A stretch of 64,000 nt of DNA from positions 182,519-246,518 of the forward strand of contig NW_003205427.1 of the NCBI RefSeq assembly GCF_000006405.1. The letters are read 5' to 3'. The position numbers and the translations under genes were made by a program. Position 1 is the first letter of the stretch. Each line of letters begins with the position of its first letter. The DNA is from Perkinsus marinus ATCC 50983 (taxonomy: Eukaryota; Perkinsozoa; Perkinsida; Perkinsidae). Shown one piece after another: positions 50,052-61,524 of this stretch. The notes under the pieces are model-generated. The model was given only the letters and a program-made list of their open reading frames with translations, made no database searches and was not told the origin of the DNA.

Positions 50052-52118
50052 ATGGTCCTCAGTCCGGCCCAAAAACGTCAGAGCACCGACTCAGCAGCAG
50101 CCGAGGCCTCTGCGGGTGTTGAGGATGGCAGTCAGACGAAACGACGGCGAACTGGTGGGTATCACAACCCTCAAGTCTTCGGCATAAGTCAACGACAGTG
50201 GCGACAGAAGTCCTATCGAGATCTATGCTCTGTTGTACTGCGGTGGATGCGGTCGAAAGATCGGAATCAATTCTTCTATTTCCCGGTGGATGTCAATGAG
50301 GTGCCGACGTATAGGGATATCATAAAGAACCCTATGAGTTTCGACCTGATGGAGGCGCGTGCGTCTAAGAAGGCCTATAAGACGCTTGACGATGTTCAGA
50401 AGGACTTCAAGCTTATATGCGAAAATGCTATGAAATTCAACCCCGAAGGTTCGATATGGTATAGAGCGGCTGAGGTGGGCTGGCTCGTTTCGGGCGAATT
50501 TTGGTATGGGGATGTTTTCAGAAACTGCAAGGTGATGGGGAGAAGCAATTCGATCTGGCCCAACTGCATGGTCTGAGGCTCCCTGACGCTGAATCGGCGA
50601 TAGGGCCGACAACAACGAGTCGAACTGGCTCGAGGAGATCGTATACTAGGAAGGATCATGGTATTACGGGTGGCTTGGTTATGGACTTCAGTGAGGTTGG
50701 CGATTTGTTAACGTGTGTCAGGTATGGCAAGCCAAATGCATCGTAATACTGCAGACATAGATAGGATACCGCCTGGTATTAGAAATGCTATGTCTGGCAT
50801 TGAGTATAGTGGTAGCCCACTGAACATGACCAAGGACCTCCTAGAGGCGTATGCTAACGTAGTCGAGGAGAATAGGTTCTCCAACAGAGGTGCTCCCAAT
50901 ATGCTTCTCCGTGTTGGACCTGATACCAACTTTTCCGCAAATCATGCCAAGACGGCAGGGTCGGTACTTCCGGGCGAGCTTGAACCAGAGAAGGCAGAGA
51001 AGAGCATAAGGCGTTTCCTTGATGGTATCGAGGGGTTGCCTGAGGGCTTAGTCGAACGGCATGTGCGTAACCGTCTGGATGGGTGTAGGAGTGTTGTGGC
51101 GCCCTTGAACGATTGTCGAGTGTTTGGCTTGGACACGGATGACTTTGTAGCGTTTAATGGTACGCTGAGGGTCGAAAGAGAGTTCACTGGCTATATATTG
51201 GGCGTTGGGTATGAGAATGCTATGCAAGCTGCTGGTCTGAGCGATGTTGGTAATAGGAGGGTAGTAGTGGGGGCGTTGAGATGGATGAGGATCTTGGCAG
51301 GTGTTGATACTGCACCGTTGAAGGAGATGGCTCAACGACACAGGGCTGCGAGGGAGAAGCAACTGCAGGGTATCAGAGGACATGAATCTGCTACTGGGGC
51401 GGCGAGGTAATCGTGAAACAGGGATGCTCGAGTGGTGGCTATCAATCGGATCTGTACTAGGGCTGTCCTACTGCCTCGTTGTAGGGTAGCGGTATATGTG
51501 TGGGGAAATTATGCGCCATCAATTCTCATCAGTGCCCTGTGGGGCTGATCTCGGATCGAACGACCATCGGGTTTTTAGGTCGGCATCTATCGGGGGATCA
51601 AGACAACCGTATCTTACTCCTGCTACCACATCTTGGTCAACACGGTATAATCAGAATATAGGGAGACCGGCAGTAGCTACTACACCGTACAACCAGGCGG
51701 CTCAGTGGGCGGCTCTGAATCAGGCCAACAGGACGGCTCATCTTAGGGCTCAGCAGCAGCAGGTAGGCAGCTCTATGGTGATGATGAGTATCCATGGATT
51801 CTTCGCTGTGCGCAGGCATCTGTACTAACACGGTCTGGGGTTCCCGGTTCTGGACAGGGTGCTTTTCCTTACCGAACGGGCATGCAGTCGATGTAACAGA
51901 GGATGTCTGCTGTGATGTTGGTGCTGATGTAACTGGTTGGTAGGTTCAATACCACTCCTTCTCTAACTCCTGGTTTGGTAGCACCCCCTCCAGGTAGTGC
52001 ATTGGCAGAGTTCCAACAGCGGTTAGCTAGTGCTAGCCCAGAGCAACGACAGATGCTCCTCCGCAGTTTGGGCGAGGCGGCACAACGTCACCAAGCTGCA
52101 GGTGGTAAGACTAGTTGA
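50052..52118 (+). CDS. bromodomain protein, BRD7/BRD9-like
   Basis: Bromodomains bind acetyl-lysine; BRD7/9 belong to PBAF/ncBAF SWI/SNF remodellers. Exon 1 (50052-50474) has a basic leader with SQTKRRRTGG (candidate nuclear signal) and the domain: FYFPVDVNEVPTYRDIIKNP, MSFDLM, then DFKLICENAMKFNPEGSIWY and RAAE. The IKNPM and acetyl-lysine Asn (ENAMKFN) motifs follow BRD7/9 (CDNAMTYN). Exon 2 (from 50522) encodes a linker (LAQLHGLRLPDAESA). Exon 3 (to 51406) encodes 225 residues with GIRNAMSGIEYSGSPLNMTK, possibly the DUF3512-like region. Later exons are Gln/Ala-rich (NQAAQWAALNQANRTAHLRA) and end PEQRQMLLRSLGEAAQRHQA before TGA at 52116-52118. Confidence 0.8.
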
Positions 52119-52328
52119 ATACGTACTGCGAGAGTGTGCTTCGCTCCGCTGATAGTTACCGATTATTTGTAGTATTCGTTGTAGGATTGTAGTTGCATAT
52201 GAGCGACCCTTTGCGTTGATAATAATGGGGAGGGGGGCATACCTATAAGTATGGCCCTTGGGGATCTCAGGGATAGTCGTTTGCTTTGGGGGAGGGCCTA
52301 AAGGTTATTGACAAGTTTGTATTGTCTA

Positions 52329-53478
52329 TGTCTCATTCACCATCATTATCATCATCTTTGGAGAGCTTGAGCAGTTTGCTTGAGGCCTCTCTTGCGGGTC
52401 AACCGTTGGGGAGCATGATCCTATTATGGATGTCCACTGCTTGCGTGAGTCGAGCGTGTCTACTGTGAATCTACGTCTGGCCCTTTGCGATCCTCGTGAG
52501 GTCATGGAGTGCCTTGATCAGCGTTACTGCAGGGGGTCTATGGGGAATATGTGTAGATCAGGCATTGCTGTTGTTCTTATCGAGAGGTTCCCTTAGGTGC
52601 TTGCTTTATCACTCACATACATCTACTTGTACTACCACACCCTAGGACCGAGACCACAACGGGGATCGATCGAGAATGCACAGGATGCTGAGGTTGAAGA
52701 GGTAGTCGCATACGAGTGGCTATGGCAGACCACGTGGCTGCTGTCTACTAGGGAGGAATGGGTGACCAACTTCACTGCAGATAGAATAAGTCTGATCAGA
52801 TTCAACCTAATGTGGAGAACACTACGACGGTACCGGCTGGAGGGGCGGCACCGATAGATCAGGATGACGAGAAGCACTCGTCTGCTAGGAAGGTACTGGT
52901 AACATATCCTCTGCACTGTATATAGTATGTTTGGTTTTAGGGGCGAGGGGCCATGGGTTGCCTCGCTGATAGAGCATCACAGTGCTTTGAGCAACTAAAA
53001 AATTCGACCACTCCCGAGGAGGAGATCAATTCTTTGAATAAAATTAAAGATCTTTTCGCGGAGGTAGTTTCTGAGGTGAGCTCAAGTAGAGCACTACTAC
53101 CCCTCCCCCTTAGATCGAGCGAGGCAATGCTCCGCGGGCTAGGGTGGTCTCGGCCGAAACCATTATCTGCAGTCAGCTCGTGCAAAGTGATGTAAGTCTT
53201 CTCAGAGTGGAGAACCGACTTGACCCTTCTGTGTTAATGGTGGTTTGCTACTTGTAGAAAAGGGCAGATCATTCGTGCTCCCCGTAGTACGATGCTGAGT
53301 TCTCTGTTAGAGGGTCTGCGATGTCGCCGTAGTCGTTGTTTCTTTTTTCCAGTTCCTATCGATTCTGAATCGAGCAAAGTCGAATGAAGAGTCTCCGGAA
53401 GGGTCAATACCACCGGAGCTCCGTGAACTATCAACTTGGCTCATCGAGAAGACAGTCCCGATCATATGGTCGACCTAA
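52329..53478 (+). CDS. unrecognised multi-exon helical protein
   Basis: ATG at 52329 opens SHSPSLSSSLESLSSLLEAS. Overlapping stretches near 52420-52595 read NLRLALCDPREVMECLDQRY and MGNMCRSGIAVVLIERFP. Later exons read NVENTTTVPAGGAAPIDQDD (about 52800-52893, then a donor), SQCFEQLKNSTTPEEEINSL with NKIKDLFAEVVSE (52953-53074, GTGAGC donor) and SIPPELRELSTWLIEKTVPI, ending TAA at 53476-53478. Short helices recall ARM-like or scaffold proteins. No family assigned. Confidence 0.4.
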
Positions 53479-53479
53479 T

Positions 53480-54040
53480 GTGCCTTAGTACCCTATGGGA
53501 GAGGTATAGTACCCCTGCGGCCTGATGCCGCTGTTCGCAAGATATTTCTCAAAGTCGTCTGTGGTCTATAAACTGAATCAGTGAGGTCATCACTTATGTT
53601 GTGTTTAACGGTAGAAGCGGCGGCGGCGGGGGCGGGAGCCTTTTTGAAGTGAGGGTTAGGGCGTACGAGTTGGGGTCCTCAACAGTGATTGTCCTACACA
53701 GTCTTCAAATGGGACACTTCAGGGCAACACCACTGTGTCCGACCTCTGTTGAGGATCACTTGTTCTTTTCTAGGTTGATTGTGTTAGGAAAACTACAGTT
53801 GTGGCTCCACCAGTGTCGGAATATATGTTTGCTACGTTTCAGCTGGAGTTTCCTCACTTAGAAAGTTCACATACGAGTTCGGGCAGAAGTGTACACACAC
53901 CAGTGAGAATTCCCAAAAATTTTCTCGAAATTTTCATTTTGTCACCACCAGCACATGTAGTTGGCAATGTGCATATTTCCCTGCTATCGGTTTCCACGCT
54001 TAGTTGTTCTTTTTTGAGATCGTCGAGATAAAGGTAAATA
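53480..54040. other. intergenic region holding a MITE-like repeat
   Basis: Apart from repeat copy 4 (53812-53986), I see no gene here. A short GGCGGCGGCGG run occurs near 53621. Confidence 0.45.
53812..53986 (+). mobile_element. MITE-like repeat, copy 4
   Basis: It starts AGTGTCGGAATATATGTTTG, has TTCAGCTGGAGTTTCCTCAC, ACATACGAGTTCGGGCAGAA, AAAATTTTCTCGAAATTTTC, TTTTGTCACCACCAGCACAT and TGTGCATATTTCCCTGCT. It lies just upstream of the lipase-like gene and could supply promoter sequence. Confidence 0.75.
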
Positions 54041-54041
54041 A

Positions 54042-56801
54042 ATGACTACCGCGTACCCTGCGTACGGTGAGCGTAAAACGGTAACGACTATGCATTCACA
54101 GCTGTCTACTACTGTGCCTAGCATTGATTCGGTTGATTACGACAACCGAATGAATGCTCAGCTTACAGGGATACCTGATGAAGGGGAAGCTCAAGTAAGC
54201 CTTCGTATCAGCTGTTGTTTGCAGCGTAAACTCACCTTTCTAGGACTTAGGGTCTTATACGCGTATTCAGTGGTAGATTATTGTTATCAAAAAAATCATG
54301 ATCGGAAATATAGTGACAGGAAAAATTCTGGCCGTTCGCTTCGATGGTGATGAGTGTTTATGAAGAATTGATATTCGGACATGAAGTACTTCATTTTCAG
54401 TGGGACCTCGAGGACGACTCCGAGTTCCTCAGCGGTCCTGATGGGAAGGCCAACAAGGTGAGGAAGTCGATCCTCACGCCGTGGTGGTTGGATGATAAAC
54501 GAGGCAGCAAGACCTTTGGCGTTATTGCGGATGTCGATGTTGATAGCGATTCTGAGCCGGCAACTACTTTGCCTCCAATACAGAAGCGGTACAGGTAGGT
54601 GGAAGAGAACGCATGAGCTGACTCGAAGTCCCTGTGGTCAGGTCCCGTACAGAACTTCAATATCACGTAGTCCCCTCCAGCTCATTTCGGCAGACCTGGC
54701 GAGCTATCAAGTGCCCATTCGGTGTTATAGGTGAGCTCCTCCTCTCGTAAATGGGGTTGTCGGAAAGGCAAGTTGTAGTGTAGGTGCTGGCTTTGCTGGC
54801 CTTATCGCACCTCCGAGACGGAAGACGTGGAATAGATCGTTCTCGGCTAGTGTGAGAATCATTCGCAGTGCGGGCAAGAACATCCCGCGGAATCCTTTAT
54901 TGATGCAGTGAGTGTCTCGATGGGTCTTTGGTGTTGGCGGCAGGGGTAGCTTTTTCAGGAGCATATGCGATGTGAGCCTACCTGGTACGGGTAAATCTGG
55001 GGTAACTCGATGGAGGACGGCAGTAGGGCGATGCAAAATTGAGTGGTAAGTAGCAGCTCTTTGCATCGATCCTTGTCCGATATTCTTTTCAAATATCAAG
55101 TCCATGGCGAGCCAAGAATATAGTCATCCTCGCAGCGTTCATATGCAATATTTATGTGCCCAAGGAAAGCACCTTCTATGTTTATATTTTTTATGCCAAA
55201 AAAATCAGGTTGATATTAGCAGAAGTTGAGGTTGATACGAAATTGGATATCCCAAGCAAAGTTGGGCCTTTAGATCTTGAGTAACGTAGGTATTGGCCAT
55301 CGAAACGAACAGCGACGTTAAAGCGGCAAGTGTCATTCAAGGGTCCTGGGAATCTGCACGATAACTCCGACTGGCGAGATGCCCTGGGAGTAGCATAACC
55401 TCCCTGTCCTAGCGTCCATCATGATCATATTCAGGATCCATCGTATCCGGTCATTCTCTACTTTCACGGTGGTGCCTTCGTCCTGTGTACTCCCGGCAGC
55501 GTTGCTTACAGACCCTTCATCACCAAATGCGCATACGACTCTCAAAGTTTCATATGTGCACTCAACTACTCCCGCCCCCCAGAGATTGGGCTCAAAGATG
55601 TATGTTGGCTCGTTCGACGGAGTTTCACCCGCGATATGAAAAACACTAGTCCACGACCACTGCATAGCGCGAATACCGTGTTTTTCACCGAGTTTTACGC
55701 GGGTGAAACTCCATTGTTGTTTGTACTAACAGCGCTCGTTCAGATCATCGAAGAGGGCATCATATCGTATAGCTATCTTATCAACTCCCTCGAGATCCCA
55801 CCCGAACGCATTGTTGTCATGGGTGACTCTGCTGGAGCGAATCTGGCCATGAGCGTCCTATTGCAAATAAAAGATAGAGGGCGATACCCACTACCGGCTG
55901 GCCTGGCCCTCCTGTCGCCCTGGGCAGACATGAGTGAGAATTGACCGCCTAAGTCAGTGTGGGAGTATATGTTTAGTTTCCTCAACTGAGCTCGTAAATT
56001 TCCTCGCTATTTTATGAAAAAATTCACACGATTTTGGGTAGAAGTGTGAAAAAATCAACCATAATTTCTTAAAAAATTTCCTCAAAATTTCGATATCCCT
56101 AGCAATACATGTAACTGATCATGTGCATATATTCCCACACTCGTCTAAGTTGAGGTGAGTGCTGATGGTATCTTTTGGCAGGCTTAACGGAAGATCAGCT
56201 ATGGTGTGAGAATGCTTATTATGACTACTTACCGGTGGAACTGATAGTAAAATTCGCCAAGATATGCGCTGATTCTTCTGAGGTGAGCATGTGGGCGACT
56301 ATTCATCTTAGTTGAGTTGGCCTTTCCCTGATCAGTTACCAGTGGACGACCCATTGGTGTCACCGGGCCTGTCACCATCATTGGACTTGCAAGTGCCTAT
56401 CTATTGTACCTATGGCGAAGTAGAAATTCTGCGGGCATCAACGGAGCGGCTCTGCAGGAGGTGAGAATTCAAGCTAACGTGTGGTCCTCTGGGAGGTGTT
56501 TGGTGCTCCAGATTGAAGCTCGAAAATAGCAAAANNNNNNNNNNNNNNNNNNNNNNNNNNNNNNNNNNNNNNNNNNNNNNNNNNNNNNNNNNNNNNNNNN
56601 NNNNNNNNNNNNNNNNNNNNNNNNNNNNNNNNNNTCTGCGATTCCAAGCAAGCGACCACTCTCGAGGCATGCGATATATTGGTGGAGAAGATGTTGGCGA
56701 TGAACAAGGCAAATGGTGCACGTCGAAAAGGATCGTCGATGCATCATCACCATCACCACCACCATCATTCCGATCATCGCGACTCGGCTCATACACTTTG
56801 A
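54042..56801 (+). CDS. hormone-sensitive-lip-type alpha/beta hydrolase, spans assembly gap
   Basis: N-terminal exons encode TTAYPAYGERKTVTTMHSQL, FQWDLEDDSEFLSGPDGKAN, then WWLDDKRGSKTFGVIADVDV (54042-54595) and a short one from about 54630. The catalytic part follows: YPVILYFHGGAFVLCTPGSV (HGGAF oxyanion hole, about 55440-55500), RIVVMGDSAGANLAMSVLLQ (GDSAG nucleophile elbow, about 55810-55870), LALLSPWADMSE, LTEDQLWCENAYYDYLPVEL and DDPLVSPGLSPSLDLQVPIY then CTYGEVEILRASTERL (PLVSP and acid-region context). These are hormone-sensitive-lipase family landmarks in order. The catalytic His exon should fall at or near the N gap (56535-56634). The tail after the gap has nine consecutive His before TGA at 56799-56801. 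One intron carries MITE-like copy 5. Confidence 0.72.
55956..56141 (+). mobile_element. MITE-like repeat, copy 5 (intron of lipase-like gene)
   Basis: The most complete copy: it starts AGTGTGGGAGTATATG and ends CATATATTCCCACACT, so the two ends are inverted repeats of about 15 bases. Internally it has TTTCCTCAACTGAGCTCG, AAAAAATTTCCTCAAAATTT and ATACATGTAACTGATCATGT. It lies between the exon ending WADMSE and the exon starting LTEDQLW. Confidence 0.8.
56535..56634. other. assembly gap (100 N)
   Basis: Exactly 100 N characters, the usual placeholder for an unknown gap length. It interrupts the 3' part of the lipase-like gene; ORFs crossing it are meaningless. Confidence 0.98.
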
Positions 56802-56804
56802 GGT

Positions 56805-57300
56805 CTATTGAGACTCTCTTTGTTTTATATCATACCCAATGGTCCCTCGTATTATACCGTCGATTTTGTAGTTGTCTCTGCCAAGTTGCATACTTTAGTC
56901 GGCGTACAATTGCTTTAGTTTAGTTCTTGTCGGGCGGTGATCTACGGCAGGCATCCCTTGCAGGGTTTTCTTCATTCTGCTGCCATGTGAAGGGTATAGT
57001 CCTTCACCTCTCCTCATCACCTATGGACGATCTTCACTCGATAAACTGCGTGACGGAGTTCCTATGAGTAGCTTAGTAATGAGTGCCATGACGCTCATGA
57101 AGCCGTAGCACTGTGATGCATATATAGCGAGTCGCTATCAACCTTATTGATCTCAATGTAGACGAGGAGATCGTGGAGCTATTGATACAGCCAGTTAACT
57201 GACGAGAACTCAAAAGGTCTAATCTACAATCAAAGTATATTTTTGTTAGTAGAAGTATGGTTAGAACTGTCGTCTCGGTTCGAAATCAATGCTAACTGCT
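56805..57300. other. intergenic, convergent gene ends
   Basis: No supported gene. 3' UTR space of the lipase-like gene (+) and the 379-aa orphan (-). Confidence 0.45.
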
Positions 57301-57303
57301 ATC

Positions 57304-58443
57304 CTAGCAGGTCTCGAGTCCTAGTACGACTAGATGATGACGTATAAGTAGATATATTCTATCATGGACTACTGCTACAGATCTCCAGTCCTCATCACGC
57401 ATCAAACGCGGGTTGATCCCTAAGGAGCATAAGAATAACGAATTGTCGTTGAGTAAAGCAATCTGGTCGCAACCACGACCAAAGCGAAGAGAGCAGAGAT
57501 AGACACGCGGCGCTATCGGATACATACATGCAACAGTATATCCATTTGGTATCCTGGCCGTACAGATATGAAGGATCTCAGAATAACTTGGTCCCATAAG
57601 CTCCCTTATTATCAGAGAATGGTTCTCCCGGTGCACCGTTTCCACTCTAGGTTGATCCACCACCTGTGGCGCCTTCAGGAAGCGATTTAATATTAGCGAG
57701 GCTGGTAGATATTGCCTTATGGCGAAAGCCAGACAAGAAGTAGCATCGTAGTGAGGACCCAAATCCATTCGAAATATCGTACAAGTTGGGACTGTGAACG
57801 GACCATCCAACCGCCACGCGACGAATAACTCTCCTTGGCTGTTGGTGGTCATCGTGGGTCTCGATGAGTTCAACTGGTAACGGTGACTCGGGAGTTGTCC
57901 CCTGATAATACAATTCCTGGCCACTCTTCTTTTTGGCAAATCAACAATCACAAGTTGTGGAGCTCCTTCGTACAAGATGAAGAGTCTATCACGAACTTCG
58001 TCGTAGTGGCAGGATGTTCTTAACGGGAACCCCCATGCTTTCGTGAATGTCGGGCGCATTGTAATCGCACCAGACCTGCCATGAACTACTGTTTCCAGAG
58101 AGATGAGGTGCCTCATCGAAGCACGACCTTGCATTCTCATCTTTGAGCGCAGTCCAATCAGGGAGGTGCCGCGACAGAAGATGTCGTCCGCTGGAGGTAA
58201 AGTCACCGGAGGCTCGACCACTCGGATGGAAACATCTCTACGTCCCACGAACTGTTTCAGGATGGTGCCCAGCTCCTCCTTGCCCAAATCATCCTTATCC
58301 CATAGGAAGTCCACCAGCATGAGATGTAGAGCGAACATATGGCGGGGATCAAAGACCAGAGAAGAGATCATCGTTGGAGATGGAAAGCGAGAAGGGTGTG
58401 AGACACATATCGGGTATGCGTGCACCCACAAGATTGTGGTCAA
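57304..58443 (-). CDS. 379-aa intronless orphan protein
   Basis: This single open frame of 379 codons on minus is unusual beside multi-exon neighbours. ATG is at 58443; a second candidate ATG 23 codons later (MISSLVFDPRHMFALHLMLV) fits better with the conserved-looking start. The text has repeated beta-strand blocks (DRLFILYEGAPQLVIVDLPK; GELFVAWRLDGPFTVPTCTI; GRGCDQIALLNDNSLFLCSL; DWRSVAVVHDRIYLLIRHHL), as in a degenerate beta-propeller. No catalytic motif or membrane segment is seen. Lack of introns could mean a retrogene or a lineage-specific family. Confidence 0.6.
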   Translation of the reverse strand: MTTILWVHAYPICVSHPSRFPSPTMISSLVFDPRHMFALHLMLVDFLWDKDDLGKEELGTILKQFVGRRDVSIRVVEPPVTLPPADDIFCRGTSLIGLRSKMRMQGRASMRHLISLETVVHGRSGAITMRPTFTKAWGFPLRTSCHYDEVRDRLFILYEGAPQLVIVDLPKRRVARNCIIRGQLPSHRYQLNSSRPTMTTNSQGELFVAWRLDGPFTVPTCTIFRMDLGPHYDATSCLAFAIRQYLPASLILNRFLKAPQVVDQPRVETVHRENHSLIIRELMGPSYSEILHICTARIPNGYTVACMYPIAPRVYLCSLRFGRGCDQIALLNDNSLFLCSLGINPRLMRDEDWRSVAVVHDRIYLLIRHHLVVLGLETC

Positions 58444-58479
58444 AAAAGCAGCAGCGCATTATCGTCACCATCAATGACG

Positions 58480-59010
58480 GAATTCAACAACGCCATTGCT
58501 ACAATGATGGGGGTGACCTCATCCCAGCGCCTCCGTCGAACTCCTTCTGTTGGCCGATCGGCGCCCTTTATCGCTTCCCGGATATGCACTTTCGATCGAT
58601 TCCTTTGAGTGTTGCCCGATGCGCATTGATAACCAACGGGCACTCCATCTCCCTCGTCATTCTAATATGGGAACAAATTAAAAATAGGAGTCGAATATCC
58701 GATGGATGAGACAGGTATGTGGTAGCGAGCGAATAGATGCCATCGCTAGTTGCCTCTGAGAACAGCAAGGGACTAATGGAAGGAACCCACATCCCCTCCT
58801 AGGCGCAAGTGGAGGAAAGTCCTTTCAGAAAAGGTTCGGACGTGTCGAAGATCCGAATCACTTTCGTTCGTCTCATCTATCTCGTCGAAATATCCATACT
58901 CGAACAACACGACACCCGACTAATTGAATACAACCCTATCATGTGGAAGGCATATGTTTCCTCAGCGTCCTCACGAGCTTGCAGGCCGAGACCGGTGACT
59001 CAACACTTCC
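58480..59010. other. no convincing gene
   Basis: Short ORFs only. Divergent or upstream space between the 379-aa orphan and the next minus-strand gene. Confidence 0.4.
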
Positions 59011-59011
59011 A

Positions 59012-59632
59012 CTATCTGTCGAAAGAAGTGTGGTATTGTTTCGGAATAGCCTCACTTCCTTCCTTCATATAGGGGGTCAGCACATGATGGATCCCATCGG
59101 CCAGGATTGAGTTCGTGGCCTTGGAGACCTCCAACGCCTTCCGTTGAGCATCAAGGAGGCCTCGAATCCACACCAAATCTGAGACCTTCACCAGTACCTC
59201 AGCATCGATATCCTCCGGCATCTGATGCATATATTATTTCGCAAGAGAAGGCTACCACTACAGCCTGTTCCTTGGGCATTTGATCCTCTCTCCTATGCGA
59301 AGGTGACAGTCTCCGCTCCTTTTCTTCCACAACCAAGTTAACCGATGCATTCTCGTCGTTCTCACACTGCGTCTGCTTGCTACGGTGACTACTACTCTCC
59401 GTCAGCTCCTCTTCCGTGTCGAACGCCAACCACTTATCGACCTTCACAGGAAGGTAGTCTTTGAGTATTCATGGCGGCCCCCGGCGACCTGATCAGCTGC
59501 CCGCTTCCGAGTCGATTGTGACTTCTTCTCTATCCTCTTCGATCGACCCTGTTCCTCCTCGCTGGACGAGGCCGATGAATACCTGCACGCGTCCTCCCAT
59601 AGGCCACCCGAGAAGGCCCAGGTCACCCCCAT
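59012..59632 (-). CDS. unrecognised small acidic/helical protein
   Basis: ATG at 59632 opens GVTWAFSGGLWEDACRYSSA with an acidic Ser cluster (SSSEEEQGRSKRIEKKSQST). The next open stretch reads VDKWLAFDTEEELTESSSHR and ASVNLVVEEKERRLSPSHRR. A GTAGTG...ATCAG intron (about 59224-59263) leads to the last exon: MPEDIDAEVLVKVSDLVWIR then ALEVSKATNSILADGIHHVL, ending TAG at 59012. The join between the first two stretches is unresolved. No family recognised. Confidence 0.45.
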
Positions 59633-59699
59633 GCCCGTCCACGATGACCACCACCATCAGAGATGATACGTTGAATTCTATGGCGTGCTGCTAACAGAC

Positions 59700-60610
59700 G
59701 AGAAGTGGTCGGCCCCGGTGGGGACGAAGGCGGGGAGGACTTCTCCATCACTGACCAAAGGACGATAGCATGGGAATTGACCAAACACTCCACACAAGCA
59801 ACGGTTAAGTTATGAACATCTTCAGTGCTCCACTTCGCCTCTGACCAATCCTAGAAGTGGCTGAGGAAACAGTGGCGAACACCGAGTCCCCCATTTCGTC
59901 GAACTGTCATTCATCAACTCTAGAATGGAGGACCGTTGAATTAGCGTTATCGTGGTATTGTGTTCTCGAAAGGATCGAACCATATGAAGAACAACCAACG
60001 ATGAGAACCTTGGCAGTTGGTATCGATCGGTCTAGCGGAGCGATGCACTCATAATGAAGATATCGCGATTCACACCTTCCTCAAGGAGGCTCTGACGTAC
60101 AGCAAAGGAGGACAGAACGTGTGGATGCAATAGGAAAATGTGATGAGAGTCGTCGTGGAGGCGGCCAGCGCCGCAGGAAAGGCGCCGGGCTCGCTTATAT
60201 TTTACCTGAGCTGTCGGGGGAAGTCCTTTTCTACGGCTACACATGTTGACGTCTCAAATTGTGATGATAGACAAAACGTGCATAGCTCTTCCTTGAAAGC
60301 CTTCTCGACACTCAGTGAACTCTAGTATATATTTGCAAATACGGAAGCGCAAGGAAGAGATGCCTTCCACGCGATGAGAAAGTCAGCGACCAGTAGCGAA
60401 GAAATGCCAGTACATGACCAGTGCCACAATCTAACATCACGACGAATGTCCATTCATACCATCTAAGACTGAAATCGGGTCTGGTCAGGATCTATCTAAA
60501 CTGAAACCGAGCCGGCTGGTGACTATAAAACCCAACAGACGATTCAGTCAAGAATGACTCAGGGCCATCACTCACATGCTCAACGATTCAATAAACCTCA
60601 CACTTCAACC
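59700..60610. other. no convincing gene
   Basis: Short ORFs on both strands. A copy of the GCGGAGCGA motif is at about 60035. A pair of GCC-rich blocks near 60160-60190 looks like chance. Confidence 0.4.
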
Positions 60611-60613
60611 CAT

Positions 60614-61215
60614 TCACTCCGTACTGCCATAGCCATCGGAAGCACTCACGGGAGTACTAGAGCCAGATTTGATCACAGTAGTAGAAGTGTCCACTGCGGT
60701 ATGCCCTAACCCTGCAACAACTCTAGCTGGAGAAGTCGTGCTCACTCTAGGACCTGCCAAGCACTGCCCTACGCCCAAGTAAGGGAGAGCTACCTTGGGA
60801 GGTATAGGGGACGATATTAGAACATGTGAGGACTCTGGTTGTCCTAGTGCTCTGCCCTGGACTAGGGACGTAGCTAGATCGACCCGCAGGGGTAGAAACT
60901 GAGCAAGGCCGTCAAAATAAGACTCATACCGAGTTCCTTCATACTGTATCTCGCCGTGGTAGGCCCTTGGGAAGCTGAGGGGTAACCAGCATAATACGAA
61001 GTCGACATGGACTGGCCGGGAACGCCACTGCTTGGAGCACTGATGACCCTGGGTGTGGGCAGAGTAAGAGGACCCATGGTGGGCGAAGAACGAGGCATGT
61101 AAGGCGCGATGAGAGATGCACAGTCCTGAGTAGTGTATGCTGATGCGGAGAGAGCCGAAAAGGAGGAGCTCACATGCCTATATTGCCGTACTCTATCTTC
61201 AATGTTACTGAACAA
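60614..61215 (-). CDS. Ser/Pro-rich protein, unknown
   Basis: The minus strand reads QYRHVSSSFSALSASAYTTQ, SSPTMGPLTLPTPRVISAPS and STSYYAGYPSASQGPTTARY (about 60950-61195). After an intron it continues with PESSHVLISSPIPPK, then further exons ending KSGSSTPVSASDGYGSTE before TGA at 60614-60616. Low-complexity Ser/Pro/Tyr texture suggests a disordered protein. The start at 61215 is tentative, since the sequence just before QYRHV also looks like an intron end (CAATATAG). Confidence 0.4.
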
Positions 61216-61336
61216 CTGAACGAGACGAACCTACGAGGGAAAAGCGGGAGCGACCAAAGAACAGTAAATCTCAACTTCGACGTACGTAAACTACATACTC
61301 GAACTCGCGACCGCTACAAACAATGCACTTCGTCCA

Positions 61337-61524
61337 GCGTTGGAGGAATATATGTTCACTTTCCTCAGCTGAGCTCGAGAGTTTGCTCACTGATTATAGA
61401 AGTTTACATATAAGATCGGGTAAAGGTGTAGAAAAAAAAGATAAAAAATTCCTGCAATTTTCCTCGTAATTTTCATACCGTTACCAACAAATCTAGTTGA
61501 CCGTGTGTACATTTTCCCACACAC
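61337..61524 (+). mobile_element. MITE-like repeat, copy 6
   Basis: It starts GTTGGAGGAATATATGTTCA and contains TTTCCTCAGCTGAGCTCGAG, TTGCTCACTGATTATAGAAG, TTACATATAAGATCGGGTAA, AATTTTCCTCGTAATTTTCA and CGTTACCAACAAATCTAGTT, ending ACATTTTCCCACACACG. It lies between two minus-strand genes. Confidence 0.75.

Noticed and set aside
56410-56923. ORFs running through the N gap
   Set aside because: Translation across 100 placeholder bases is meaningless.
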